Below, in pieces: positions 49,698 through 59,039 of a DNA stretch of 64,000 nt. The translations under genes were made by a program, and so were the position numbers. Within the stretch, counting starts at the first letter, position 1. Every line of letters begins with the position of its first letter. The notes beneath the pieces are model-generated. The model ran no database searches, had not been told where the DNA came from, and saw only the letters and a list, made by a program, of their open reading frames with translations. The stretch is from JAEZJZ01 sp050949055 (GTDB taxonomy: Bacteria; Bacillota; UBA994; UBA5500): positions 682,001-746,000 of the forward strand of contig JBMNFA010000001.1 in NCBI GenBank assembly GCA_050949055.1, in the 5' to 3' direction.

Positions 49698-51824
49698 TCA
49701 CTTCAACGACAACCCGATACGCTTGCGAATCAAATCGACGCTGATCACCCGGGCGCTGACCGCTTGGCCGACGTGCAGTACTTCACTGGGATGCTTGATG
49801 TAGCGGTCGGAGATCTGGGAGATATGCACCAACCCATCCTGCTTAACGCCAATGTCCACGAAGGCACCAAAATCAACCACGTTGCGGACCACCCCCGGAA
49901 GAACCATCCCTTCCTGCAAGTCGGAGAGTTGCAGCACATCGCGGCGGAAGATGGGTCCGGGCAGATCCTCCCGCGGGTCCCGACCGGGCCGACATAACGC
50001 CTGATAGATATCCCGCAACGTAGGCAGACCGGCCCGTAGCTGCTCAGCCAGGGCAGCCAACTCCGCCTCGGAGAGCTTCAATCTGCCTCTGGCCATGTCC
50101 GCAGCATTCACTCCCAGCGCCTGCAACAACTCGCTAGCCAGCTGATAAGATTCCGGATGGACCGAAGTGTTGTCCAGTAGGTTCTCGGCTTGGGGGATGC
50201 GCAGGAAACCGGCGCACTGGGTAAATGCAGCCGGGCCGAGCCTGGGGACCTGCAGCAATTGGGACCGCGATTGGAAGCGGCCATGGACGTCACGATAGGC
50301 GACAATGTTCTTAGCCACCGTAGATGAAATGCCGGCAACGTAGCGCAGCAGAGCCGGCGAAGCCGTGTTTAGATCGACGCCAACACTGTTGACCGCATCC
50401 TCCACCACTCCCTGTAAGGTCTCTGCCAACCGTTTCTGGTTGACGTCGTGCTGGTACTGCCCGACACCGATGGACTTAGGGTCAATCTTCACCAACTCCG
50501 CCAACGGGTCCTGCAGGCGGCGTCCGATGGACACGGCCCCGCGCAGAGTGACATCCAGATGCGGCAACTCCTCAACCGCCAACTCAGAGGCGGAATATAC
50601 GGAAGCGCCCGCCTCACTGACGATGGTGTAAGTGACGGCGAGGTTATGTTCGCTGATCAGCGCAGACACAAACTCTTCGCACTCGCGGGAGCCGGTGCCA
50701 TTGCCGATGCAGATCACGTCCACCTGAAAATCGGCAATCAGGCGCAGAAACAAGGGCCGCCCGTGGGCGAAATCATTTTGGGGAGGAGTGACATAGGCTA
50801 CATCGGTGGCCAATATCTGCCCGGTGGGTCCGACTACCGCCAACTTGCATCCGGTGCGATACGCCGGGTCCACGGCCAATACCGTCTTGCCCTTGACCGG
50901 TGCCTGCAGCAACAGGTTCTTCACATTGTCGCCAAACACCTTGATGGCCTGTTCCTCAGCAGTCCCTGTCAGAGCAGACCGAATCTCCCGTTCTATGGCC
51001 GGGAAGAGCAGCCGCTGACAACCGTCTTCAATGGCGGAACTGAGATATTCAGGCACAGCGCTGCGAGCAGCGAAATGCCGGATGATACGGTCAATCAACT
51101 GCTGCTGATTGACCGAGAGGCTCACCTTGAGCACATCCTCCTTTTCTCCCCGGTTCATGGCCAGCACCCGGTGGGCGGGAATTGTGCGCAGAGGCTCGCG
51201 ATAGTGGTAATACATTTCGTAGACAGAGGTGGCGGTGTCATCTTTGGCCTCGCTGACCACCTCTCCATAAGTGCGGTAGAAATTCCGCGCCAGTTCGCGG
51301 ATCAGGAAGTGCTCGCTCACCCGCTCTGCTATAATGTCCTGCGCCCCGGCCATAGCCTCGTCCGCGGTATGTACACCCTTATCCGGATCAACATACATCC
51401 TGGCCAACTCAAGCGCAGAGGCATCCGTCTGGCGATTGTCCAGCAGTGACTCAGCCAGCGGCTCCAATCCTTTTTCCCTGGCCATGGTGGCCCTGGTGCG
51501 GCGTTTGGGCCGATAAGGCAGATAAAGATCCTCCACCTGCTGCATTGCTTCGGCCGCATCGATGCTCTTGGCCAATTCATCGGTGAGCTTGCCTTGCTCC
51601 GCAATCAAACGCTTCACTTCAGCTTGGCGGGCGGCGAGGGTGCGCAGGTACGTGAGCCGGTCGGAAAGCTGGCGCAGCCTGGTTTCATCCATCTCGCCTG
51701 TCAGCTCTTTGCGGTAACGGGCGATAAACGGTACGGTGTTGCCTTGATCCAGCAGTTGCACCGCATTGCTTAACTGATTCGGCGGCAGCTTCAGCTCCGC
51801 TGCCAGTCTTTCGATTATATCCAT
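49698..51824 (-). CDS. tex: Tex-family S1 RNA-binding protein
   Basis: This 708-residue protein matches the bacterial Tex (transcription accessory) family: an N-terminal helical region (VPFIARYRKELTGEMDE, LEPLAESLL), a YqgF-like RNase H fold (VLAVDPAYRTGCKLAVV, ICIGNGTGSRECEEF), a helix-hairpin-helix pair (LNTASPALLRYVAGISSTVAKNIV) and a C-terminal S1 domain (GMVLPGVVRNVVDFGAFVDIG). It acts on nucleic acids during transcription. ATG 51824 follows GGGGGGAG; the frame stays open upstream without sense. Confidence 0.96.
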   Translation of the reverse strand: MDIIERLAAELKLPPNQLSNAVQLLDQGNTVPFIARYRKELTGEMDETRLRQLSDRLTYLRTLAARQAEVKRLIAEQGKLTDELAKSIDAAEAMQQVEDLYLPYRPKRRTRATMAREKGLEPLAESLLDNRQTDASALELARMYVDPDKGVHTADEAMAGAQDIIAERVSEHFLIRELARNFYRTYGEVVSEAKDDTATSVYEMYYHYREPLRTIPAHRVLAMNRGEKEDVLKVSLSVNQQQLIDRIIRHFAARSAVPEYLSSAIEDGCQRLLFPAIEREIRSALTGTAEEQAIKVFGDNVKNLLLQAPVKGKTVLAVDPAYRTGCKLAVVGPTGQILATDVAYVTPPQNDFAHGRPLFLRLIADFQVDVICIGNGTGSRECEEFVSALISEHNLAVTYTIVSEAGASVYSASELAVEELPHLDVTLRGAVSIGRRLQDPLAELVKIDPKSIGVGQYQHDVNQKRLAETLQGVVEDAVNSVGVDLNTASPALLRYVAGISSTVAKNIVAYRDVHGRFQSRSQLLQVPRLGPAAFTQCAGFLRIPQAENLLDNTSVHPESYQLASELLQALGVNAADMARGRLKLSEAELAALAEQLRAGLPTLRDIYQALCRPGRDPREDLPGPIFRRDVLQLSDLQEGMVLPGVVRNVVDFGAFVDIGVKQDGLVHISQISDRYIKHPSEVLHVGQAVSARVISVDLIRKRIGLSLK

Positions 51825-52159
51825 CTGTCTCCCCCCAAGTAAGCTGGTCGCTGTGCGGGCCATTAGAAAATGGAATATGCGCACATTCCGGTTTTTCCCC
51901 GCACCAAACAGATAGCAGGCGGACCAGCAAGTAGATGCACAACCAAGGCTGCGTTCGTAGCAAACAATCCCTAGCACTACGTCAGCCGAAAGCCCACCGT
52001 GTGGGCCAAGTATCGGTCCGACTGGCTTCGATAATTGGAGAAACCTGTACTATGCTGTTAAGGCTTGACACCCTGCTAGATTAGCATAGCCTTCGGGAAG
52101 GAATTGCGTCAACCACAGCGAAGCATATTCCCTTAGGCATCTATGAACGGAGGTCAACT
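51825..52159. other. Divergent intergenic region tex-nhaC
   Basis: About 335 bases hold no credible gene. A TTGACA at 52065-52070 followed by TAGCCT after 16 bp could be the nhaC promoter. Some Trp/Cys-rich frames continue from tex but lack starts. Confidence 0.45.
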
Positions 52160-53545
52160 ATGACAAAGAAACCGGGCTTCATCGCCTCACTGGTCCCAGT
52201 GGGTGTCACGTCTGCACTGCTGCTGCTCTGCTCCGTCACCTTATATACCAGCATGCATGCAGCGCTGATCGTCGGTGGAATCGTAGCTTGCGGGATTGGT
52301 CTGTGGTTGGGGTATCGCTGGGCTGATCTGCAGCAGATGATGGTCGCCAGCATCACCCCTATTCTGCCGGTGGTGCTGATTCTGATCATGGTAGGTGCCC
52401 TGATGGGCATCTGGATAGCATCCGGCACGGTTCCTGCCATGGTCTATTATGGGTTGCGTTTGGTGGGGCCCCGCAGTTTTCTGCCCTTGGCGTTTTTACT
52501 TTGCGCGGGAGTGTCGCTGGCCATCGGCACCGCCTTTGGCACCACCAGCACCATCGGACTGGCGATGCTGGGAGTAGGGCAGGCTCTGGGACTGCAGCTG
52601 CCGCTGGTAGCTGGAGCAATCGTCTCCGGCGTGTATTTCGGGGATCGTCTGTCACCGTTGGGCAGCGCCCTCAACACAGCGGCGGCGGTGACAGAAACGG
52701 ACATCTATAGGACCATGCGCCACATGCTGATCACCACCGTACCACCGCTGCTGATCGCTTTAGCCTATTACGCCTGGCAAGGGAGCCGGGTGTCAGCGGC
52801 GGCACCCGTGGTGGGCACCCGGGAATTCGCTTCGGAGCTGTCCCAAATATTCACTCTTAGCCCCTGGCTGCTGCTGCCACCGGCGGCCGTAATGCTATTG
52901 GCTGCCCTGCGGATGCCGGCCATTCCCACCTTGACCATCGGGGCTGGCCTCGGGGCTGGCACTGCAGTCCTCTGGCAAGGGGTTTCAGCCGCCTCCTTGT
53001 TTACAGCGGTACAAAGCGGCTTCCACAGTAACTGTGGAAACGCCGTGATCAGTCAGCTGCTCAATCGCGGGGGTATCAGCAGCATGACCGAAGTGACGAC
53101 TTTGCTGATTATCGCTATGGCTTTCTCGGGAGTGCTGGAGGGAACTGGCATGCTACAAGCCCTGTTGGATCCGGTACTGAAGCGGCTGCGGACCGTGCCG
53201 CAAGCCGTGGTCGCGACGGCTGCCCTGGGTAGCTTAGTGTCCATAGTCAGCGCCAATCAGAGTCTCCCGATCATCGTCATGGGCAGGGCATTCCGAGACA
53301 AGTACCAATCCCTGCGCCTCAGCCAGGAGGACTTGGCTCGTACGTTGCTGGATTCGGCCAGCATCATCTGTCCATTGATCCCGTGGAATCTGAATGGGCT
53401 GTTTATGCACAGCGTATTGGGGGTAGCCGTTCTTGTCTACTCTCCCCATGCCTTGTACTGCTGGCTGACGCCTCTGACGACGATCGCTTGGTCTTTTGCG
53501 GCGGGGTCGATCAGCCTGCACCGAACCGCATCCGCCAAGGCATGA
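52160..53545 (+). CDS. nhaC: NhaC-family Na+/H+ antiporter
   Basis: This 461-residue membrane protein of the ion-transporter superfamily has about eleven helices. Family motifs include ITPILPVVLILIMVGALMGIWIASG, GTAFGTTSTIGLAMLGVG, VSGVYFGDRLSPLGSALNTAA and VSIVSANQSLPIIVMG. NhaC proteins exchange Na+ for H+ (some work as malate-lactate antiporters), helping with salt and pH balance. ATG 52160 follows CGGAGG. It stands alone. Confidence 0.92.
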   Translation: MTKKPGFIASLVPVGVTSALLLLCSVTLYTSMHAALIVGGIVACGIGLWLGYRWADLQQMMVASITPILPVVLILIMVGALMGIWIASGTVPAMVYYGLRLVGPRSFLPLAFLLCAGVSLAIGTAFGTTSTIGLAMLGVGQALGLQLPLVAGAIVSGVYFGDRLSPLGSALNTAAAVTETDIYRTMRHMLITTVPPLLIALAYYAWQGSRVSAAAPVVGTREFASELSQIFTLSPWLLLPPAAVMLLAALRMPAIPTLTIGAGLGAGTAVLWQGVSAASLFTAVQSGFHSNCGNAVISQLLNRGGISSMTEVTTLLIIAMAFSGVLEGTGMLQALLDPVLKRLRTVPQAVVATAALGSLVSIVSANQSLPIIVMGRAFRDKYQSLRLSQEDLARTLLDSASIICPLIPWNLNGLFMHSVLGVAVLVYSPHALYCWLTPLTTIAWSFAAGSISLHRTASAKA

Positions 53546-53574
53546 GGCTGACGCTAAGGGCGTTGGTGAAGCTG

Positions 53575-53910
53575 TCAATCGTGGGTCCTGCCAGGGCGAA
53601 CCCGGCGGTGCCAATAGTAGGCAGCGCCCAGCAGCAGGACTGCACCGATGGTCAGCCTAGTATTTCGTTCCCGCGTGAAGGCTCTGGTCTCAGCCTCGGT
53701 TCCCGCCAAGGCCCGGGTGCCGTGTATGGATATCACGGTGTACCAGGTGTCGCTGGAGGCTTCCCAATAGGAGTCTCCAATACTCGGTTTGACCTCTGTG
53801 CGAGCCAATACGCGGCCATCCGTTGTCACCAGCTCATAGATGATCGGCTGATCCGGAGCCAGACAGCCCAGGCATAGCAGCAAAGCGGATAGCAGACATA
53901 TACTCTTCAT
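53575..53910 (-). CDS. Small lipoprotein with C-terminal membrane segment
   Basis: This 111-residue protein has a lipoprotein signal (MKSICLLSALLLCLGC), a short outside domain (YELVTTDGRVLARTEVKPSIGDSYWEASSDTWYTVISIHG) and a C-terminal hydrophobic helix (LTIGAVLLLGAAYYW) followed by basic residues. The strand-turn pattern TDGRVLART...GDSYW...YTVISI recurs in small exported clostridial proteins, but I cannot name the family. ATG 53910 has GGTGATC upstream. Convergent with nhaC. Confidence 0.7.
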   Translation of the reverse strand: MKSICLLSALLLCLGCLAPDQPIIYELVTTDGRVLARTEVKPSIGDSYWEASSDTWYTVISIHGTRALAGTEAETRAFTRERNTRLTIGAVLLLGAAYYWHRRVRPGRTHD

Positions 53911-54026
53911 GCGATCACCGCTGCTAGTTTATCCTGTTCTTGAGCGGCTATGAGAGATCACCGGTGTCATAGGTACTGGCCTCGGGGGCATATCTCTTAG
54001 GGAGAAAATGCTAAGGAGGGTCTGGC

Positions 54027-54239
54027 TTGCGTCTACCGGGAGAGATTGCGCAGCAATTCGGCCTGGAACGGTGTAGTGTCTGCGGAGGATGGCTGGTCAA
54101 TGTGCGGACAGATGATCTGTTGCCTGAAGAGAGAACTCTTTTGGATCGGCTGGGCATAGCCACCGTAGCCACCCGCTACCAACGGCGGGCGGTATGTTCG
54201 CGGGAGAAAGCCCAGACTGGGATTTGCGTGGAGCATTGA
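54027..54239 (+). CDS. Small hypothetical protein with four cysteines
   Basis: This 70-residue protein has CSVCGG near residue 16 and two further cysteines near the end (AVCSREKAQTGIC), so a zinc ribbon is possible. The start TTG 54027 follows AAGGAGGG with good spacing, and a clear terminator follows the stop at 54249. Function unknown. Confidence 0.6.
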   Translation: MRLPGEIAQQFGLERCSVCGGWLVNVRTDDLLPEERTLLDRLGIATVATRYQRRAVCSREKAQTGICVEH

Positions 54240-54248
54240 CTGCACACA

Positions 54249-54283
54249 GGGGCGAGAGCGAGGCTCTCGCCCCTGTTACTATC
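54249..54283 (+). terminator. Terminator of the 54027 gene
   Basis: GGGGCGAGAGC-GAG-GCTCTCGCCCC is a perfect 11-bp stem; TGTTACTATC follows. Confidence 0.75.
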
Positions 54284-54432
54284 ACCGCTCTGCTAGCCCG
54301 CTTTAACTTCCGTTGGTCATGCCCGCCAGGACGAGTTGCACAGGTGGTCGGAGTGCATACAATGTAGCAGGTTGTTAATAGGTGGCCCTCGCTGGCTGCC
54401 CTTACTCTCTGCAAAAAGGAGGTGAACATAGG

Positions 54433-55677
54433 ATGCTAATCTATACTGTGCAACCTGGGGACACGCTGCTCGGCATCGCCAATAGTCTGAACAGCACAGT
54501 GGCCCTGATCGTCGCCGCCAACAATCTGGACGACCCCGACGTCATCGCAGTGGGCCAGAAGCTGCTGGTGCCGGTATTGACTGGTACCATGGTGAAGGTG
54601 CAGCCCGGTGAATCGCTGTTCACATTGGCACGCCGATTTGATTTACCAGTGGAAGTGATCGCTGCCGCCAACAACCTGACCCCTCCGTTTACGATTCTTC
54701 CTGGACAAGAGCTGCGGATTCCGCTCACGTTGGTACCTGCGGACGGCTGCATAGCCTTCCTCTCCACCAGGGCGGCCGGTCGTTATGACCTGTGGGCACG
54801 CACCCCGTCCCGGGTGGGTTCTTCCCGTCTCACCTTCAGCTTGGGAGGGCCCGCCAGTATTCCTGTTTGGGCACCGGATGGTCAGAGCTTAGCCTTTGTC
54901 GGGGAAGCAGGGACGTTATTCGTCTGGGATGCCACCACCCGGCAGGTACGCAGCCTGCTCAGCCAATTGCCGGGCTTCACCATGTTCAACTGGTCGCCGG
55001 ACAGCCAAGCCCTGATTCTCAGCCTGAATGAGCAGATCATTCTGATCGAGGCCCTCACTGGAGCTACCCGCCCGATCACTACGGGCGACAGTCCAGCCTT
55101 CCTGCCCGATGGGCAGTCCATCGTCTTCACCCGGCCAACCGGAGAATTCGTGGAACAGGTATTCACCATCAACCTGGACGGCACAGGCTTGCGTCAAGTG
55201 ACCAATCTTCCGGAGGCAGGCAATATCTCAGATCTGAGCGTGGACCCCAGGGGAGAGTTGATCGCTTTCACTTCCCCTGGTGCCAGTGTCTCCATCGTCT
55301 ACATAGCGGAGTTGGCCACCGGCCGGATCCGCATGACTCCCGCAGGCCCGCTGGGCAGAGACCTGTTCCCGGTCTGGTCACCCGATGGGGAGTCTCTGGC
55401 CTACAACTCCACCATCTTCACTCCCGACCAGAACTTTCAGGGGATGATCAGAGTGGTCAACCGCCAAGGGCAACTGGTAAACGATCTAACCGATGTGGCC
55501 TGCCTGGGCGAGCGACTGGCGTGGTCTCCAAATAGCCAGTGGATTGCTTTCCCCAACTGCCTATTTGGCTTGGCCCAATTGACCGTCGTCGCTCCCTCAC
55601 GGCTGCCGGTGCAGATAACCTCTCACGGGATCAATATCCACCCCAGTTGGCGCCTGGCCAACTGTCCCACCCCCTAA
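54433..55677 (+). CDS. Two LysM domains fused to a PD40 beta-propeller
   Basis: This 414-residue protein begins with two LysM modules (YTVQPGDTLLGIANSLNSTVALIVAANN and VKVQPGESLFTLARRFDLPVEVIAAANN), which bind N-acetylglucosamine polymers. A TolB/PD40-type propeller follows (APDGQSLAFVG, WSPDSQALILS, WSPDGESLAYNS, WSPNSQWIAFPNC). No signal peptide precedes the first LysM, as in some spore-coat LysM proteins that are made in the mother cell. ATG 54433 follows AAAGGAGGTG. Function is unknown; a spore-surface or cell-wall role is inferred. Confidence 0.88.
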   Translation: MLIYTVQPGDTLLGIANSLNSTVALIVAANNLDDPDVIAVGQKLLVPVLTGTMVKVQPGESLFTLARRFDLPVEVIAAANNLTPPFTILPGQELRIPLTLVPADGCIAFLSTRAAGRYDLWARTPSRVGSSRLTFSLGGPASIPVWAPDGQSLAFVGEAGTLFVWDATTRQVRSLLSQLPGFTMFNWSPDSQALILSLNEQIILIEALTGATRPITTGDSPAFLPDGQSIVFTRPTGEFVEQVFTINLDGTGLRQVTNLPEAGNISDLSVDPRGELIAFTSPGASVSIVYIAELATGRIRMTPAGPLGRDLFPVWSPDGESLAYNSTIFTPDQNFQGMIRVVNRQGQLVNDLTDVACLGERLAWSPNSQWIAFPNCLFGLAQLTVVAPSRLPVQITSHGINIHPSWRLANCPTP

Positions 55678-55683
55678 AGTGAA

Positions 55684-55715
55684 CGACCCGGTCTGCATGA
55701 GACCGGGTCGGTTCT
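55684..55715. terminator. Bidirectional terminator LysM-propeller / M28
   Basis: CGACCCGGTCT-GCATG-AGACCGGGTCG is a perfect stem, followed by GTTCTTTATG on the plus strand. It lies between convergent genes. Confidence 0.85.
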
Positions 55716-56864
55716 TTATGCCTGACGATCTATCAACTCCAGCAGGCGGGCAACAAACGCCTGGCCTTGACCGAGGGTAGCTTCCCGGACATTCTCGTAA
55801 GTATCTGAGAGCCAATGCCAATTGGGCAGCAGACCGGCATCGTCCACAGCTAGGAAGCTGATTGCCTGATAACCCCGGGCCAAGGCGGGGAGGGCATCGG
55901 TGGACATCAGGTTATAAACCCCTTGCCGAACCCCTAGACCGGGATGCTCCTGCTGGGTCTGTTGACAGAACTGCAACAGCTGAGGCGACGCACTCCAAGT
56001 AGGAAACATGCCTTCCCCGCTCATGAAGTGCACTGTCCCCGCGCCCATGTTATCCAAATTGATGAAATAAGCGTTACGAAAATGCTCACCTCTTTGCTGT
56101 AAGAACCGAATCATGCCAAAAGTGCCCGCTTCCTCCGCTCCAGTGATTAGGCACCACAGATCCAGATTTGTCACTCGCTGACGCATCTGCTCCGCCAATG
56201 CTAGCACGATACCCACGCCGGAAGCATTGTCGTTGGCACCATCGGTGTAGCGGTTCCACTTCTCTCGATGGAGTAGGAATCCGGAGGTTATCAGCAGATA
56301 GACGACAAATGGGATCTGCAGCCACCAAGAGGCAGCCAACGGGATCCATAGCCTTAGCAGGGTCAAGAGCGGCACTGCAATCACCGAGAAGACCATCACT
56401 AGGAAAGAGGTGCGGAAGCCCTTCACCATCTGCGGACTGAAGTTGAGGGCCACCTTAGAAGTATCCACATGGGCCACCAATACTACTTGCTGCCGCGGCT
56501 CAGTGCCCACGGGAGGTCGATGGGCCACCACGTTGCGGCTGGTTGCTTTCGGCAGCAGTCGGCTGACCACCTCCACCGTGTTTAACTCCAAGAAAAAGAG
56601 TGACGCAGCCAGCAGAGCAACGATCGCTCCGACCAGCGGGTACGACCAGGAAACGGCCCAGGCCAAGACTGGCAGCAGATAGAGGATGAGAAAGGTCCAG
56701 GAGAATGTGGTCACGGTCTGGAACTCCTGATCTTCCACCTGATACCCCTGGCTGCGCAACACCTGGGCAGCATAGCGGGCGCCCTGCTCCTCGCCATGGC
56801 TCGCGGTGCCACGAGTACCGATCTCCGCCGACAAGGCACCCACATGGTCCATTGGCTTACTCAA
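55716..56864 (-). CDS. M28-family membrane metallopeptidase
   Basis: This 382-residue protein has M28 zinc motifs (VLVAHVDTSK, YTDGANDNASGVGIVLALAE, LITGAEEAGTFG, a later SDTYEN) interrupted by about four transmembrane helices. The helices lie at roughly 60-110 and 175-220 (TFLILYLLPVLAWAVSW, GAIVALLAASLFFLEL, TSFLVMVFSVIAVPLLTLL, WLQIPFVVYLLIT). The site probably faces the outside. The start TTG 56864 is preferred because AGGAG lies 7 bases upstream; ATG 56852 and the upstream frame to 56927 are alternatives. The substrate is unknown. Confidence 0.85.
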   Translation of the reverse strand: MSKPMDHVGALSAEIGTRGTASHGEEQGARYAAQVLRSQGYQVEDQEFQTVTTFSWTFLILYLLPVLAWAVSWSYPLVGAIVALLAASLFFLELNTVEVVSRLLPKATSRNVVAHRPPVGTEPRQQVVLVAHVDTSKVALNFSPQMVKGFRTSFLVMVFSVIAVPLLTLLRLWIPLAASWWLQIPFVVYLLITSGFLLHREKWNRYTDGANDNASGVGIVLALAEQMRQRVTNLDLWCLITGAEEAGTFGMIRFLQQRGEHFRNAYFINLDNMGAGTVHFMSGEGMFPTWSASPQLLQFCQQTQQEHPGLGVRQGVYNLMSTDALPALARGYQAISFLAVDDAGLLPNWHWLSDTYENVREATLGQGQAFVARLLELIDRQA

Positions 56865-56959
56865 TATATCACTCCTATCAGCGGCAACGCTATTCTGCAG
56901 AGAGCCGCCAGTACACAAGTTCTTCACCGCTCAGGTTTCCCCTGCAACAAATGCATAGC

Positions 56960-57736
56960 TCAATAGCCACGCATTAACCCCAGATGCCAACACTCTTCAT
57001 ATCCGAACAACCCGGTCTGGGGCAGGCCGAGGTCTCGCTGCCAGCCGGCGAGAGTCTTGGCTACGGTCAAGTCAAAGATCCCTGATAGCTGGCAGGGATA
57101 GCCTAGCCCATTCAGTAGGTCCTGCAACGCCAATACATCCAATCCGCGGTCCCCCAGCTGCAGGACCCTGCCGCCCAAGAGGGTGCGATCCCACAGGGCC
57201 AACATCGTATCGCTGAACACCTGACCTGAGGCACGAATTCCAGGAAACAGCATCTGGCTGTCCCGCTGAAAGGCCCTGACCATACGGGCAGTGCGCTGAT
57301 CGTACACCCCATCTGCCGGACGCCCCAAAATGAGGGCTAGGCGTCGGTTACAGGCAACCAGTCGGTTCTGGAGCGCCCTGACGTCCTCTCCTCTATCACC
57401 TACCAGCAACGGGCGGAGGCCAAATAGCCCTGCTTTCCTGCCCAACCCCACATCCAGGCCAAAGATGGAATAGGTCAATGGCTCCACCTGCCATGGTTGC
57501 CAGACCAACAAGTATTTGGCCAACCGCCGAATTTGGGCCATTACCTTCCCCGTGAATCTCCCCTGTTCGGCGGTGGGCTCCAGCCACCAACCGGGCTGTA
57601 ATTTCCGCACACGGTTTAACCAGCGTTCCATCAACCAGATGTCGGTGCCTTTCTGCGCTGGAAAGGTCAGATGCAGCCGCCGGATTCCCCAAGGATAAAA
57701 GTGATATGTACTCAGTTGTTTCCACACCGCCGTCAC
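56960..57736 (-). CDS. Protein with two peptidoglycan-binding domains
   Basis: This 258-residue protein has two PG_binding_1-type modules in its second half: LLVGDRGEDVRALQNRL...DGVYDQRTARMVRAFQRDSQ (about 110-160) and LQLGDRGLDVLALQDLLNGLGYPC...SGIFDLTVAKTLAGWQRDLGL (about 190-245). The N-terminal 100 residues are Trp-rich and unknown. No signal peptide is visible. The start GTG 57736 has a weak ribosome site. It is divergent from the trypsin-like protease gene. Confidence 0.85.
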   Translation of the reverse strand: MTAVWKQLSTYHFYPWGIRRLHLTFPAQKGTDIWLMERWLNRVRKLQPGWWLEPTAEQGRFTGKVMAQIRRLAKYLLVWQPWQVEPLTYSIFGLDVGLGRKAGLFGLRPLLVGDRGEDVRALQNRLVACNRRLALILGRPADGVYDQRTARMVRAFQRDSQMLFPGIRASGQVFSDTMLALWDRTLLGGRVLQLGDRGLDVLALQDLLNGLGYPCQLSGIFDLTVAKTLAGWQRDLGLPQTGLFGYEECWHLGLMRGY

Positions 57737-57825
57737 CCCACTCTAGATACTCTATGCCGACGGAATACCCAGATGTGCCCGGGCACAGCCGGTAAGCATA
57801 CCCTGAAACAGGAGGAGGTGAGTAA

Positions 57826-58845
57826 ATGGATGAACTGCAAGTTCTGAGGCGGCACGCTGCGGCGCTGATGAACCGCAGCAACGTGGTTGGAGTGGGCATC
57901 GGCCGCAAAGTCCGAGCCGGGAGACGCCTGCCCCACCGTTGCCTGACAGTGTTGGTCAGTCAAAAACTACCTCTGCAAGCACTGGGTAGCGCTGACGTAA
58001 TTCCGGCCACCATTGAGGGCCTGCGTACCGACGTGCTGGAGAGCGGCACTGTGCGACCATTGGCACAGACTGAAAAGATGCGCCCAGCCCGTCCTGGGCT
58101 GAGCATCGGTCACTACCGGGTAACTGCCGGCACATTCGGGGCAGTAGTCTACGATGCTGCCAATGGTCACCCGCTGATTTTGTCCAACAACCACGTGCTG
58201 GCCAATTCGAGCAGCGGACGAGACCGCAGGGCCAGAGTTGGGGATCCGATCCTGCAACCTGGCAGTCATGATGGCGGTAATCTAGCCGATGACCAAATCG
58301 GAACCTTGGAGCGTTACATACCGCTGAACTACTCTCCCTTCAGCGCCACAGCGGCGGCTGCCGCCACCATGCCCGTGAACTGGGCGGCGCTGGCTGGGCA
58401 ACCCAATCAGGCACTGACCAATGAGGTGGATGCCGCCTTAGCCAAGCCGCTACAGCCAGACATGATCACACCGTACATACTGGGTATCGGGGTGGTGATA
58501 GGAGTTGCGCAGGGGGAACTGGATCTGGAGGTGCAAAAGAGCGGGCGCACCACTGACTACACCACAGGCACCATCCTGGTGCAAAACGTGGCGTTGCGGG
58601 TGGACTATGGGGAGGCCGGAATCTGCCTGTTCACCAACCAGTTGGTCAGCGACATCAGCAGCGGCCCGGGAGATAGCGGCTCACTGGTGCTGGATATGCA
58701 CAATCGTGCCGTGGGATTGCTGTTTGCCGGCGGGAATGGCCTCACCGTGGTGAACCCAATCGAGGATGTGATCAGCCGGTTGCGAATCGTCTTTCTCCCG
58801 CAGGGCAGCCAAGAAGCAGGACTTGGCAGGCCGGAGCGGGAATAA
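57826..58845 (+). CDS. Trypsin-like serine protease fold protein
   Basis: This 339-residue protein has a catalytic His in NNHVLAN (about 125), a candidate Asp in NEVDAALA (about 207) and a Ser in GPGDSGSLV (about 285), with a chymotrypsin-type fold. It has an extended N-terminus (NRSNVVGVGIGRKVRAGRR) like bacterial relatives of plant Nal1. There is no signal peptide, so it may act in the cytoplasm or in the spore. ATG 57826 follows AGGAGGAGGTG. Substrate unknown. Confidence 0.82.
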   Translation: MDELQVLRRHAAALMNRSNVVGVGIGRKVRAGRRLPHRCLTVLVSQKLPLQALGSADVIPATIEGLRTDVLESGTVRPLAQTEKMRPARPGLSIGHYRVTAGTFGAVVYDAANGHPLILSNNHVLANSSSGRDRRARVGDPILQPGSHDGGNLADDQIGTLERYIPLNYSPFSATAAAAATMPVNWAALAGQPNQALTNEVDAALAKPLQPDMITPYILGIGVVIGVAQGELDLEVQKSGRTTDYTTGTILVQNVALRVDYGEAGICLFTNQLVSDISSGPGDSGSLVLDMHNRAVGLLFAGGNGLTVVNPIEDVISRLRIVFLPQGSQEAGLGRPERE

Positions 58846-58948
58846 GAACTAAGAGATGGCTTCTGTTCATGTCTGTGCAGTCGCTAAGCTGTGCCAGCGC
58901 AACCTGGCTGCGCAGAAACCCGTACCAACTAATGTTATCCATCGAGAA

Positions 58949-58968
58949 AGCGGTGCAATTGCACCGCT
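58949..58968. promoter_or_regulatory. Perfect 20-bp palindrome
   Basis: AGCGGTGCAATTGCACCGCT is a perfect palindrome, 104 bases after the protease stop and 72 before the next start. No T tract follows, so an operator or weak terminator is equally possible. Confidence 0.4.
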
Positions 58969-59039
58969 GTCAGGAACGGATGGCGAAGCGTCTGGCGGAG
59001 AAGAAAAGTAATATTCTAAGCTTGGAGGAGGCTAAGGTA

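Noticed and set aside
50448..51449. Long open frame (333 codons) on the plus strand
   Set aside because: Antisense shadow of tex, which is complete with YqgF, HhH and S1 domains.
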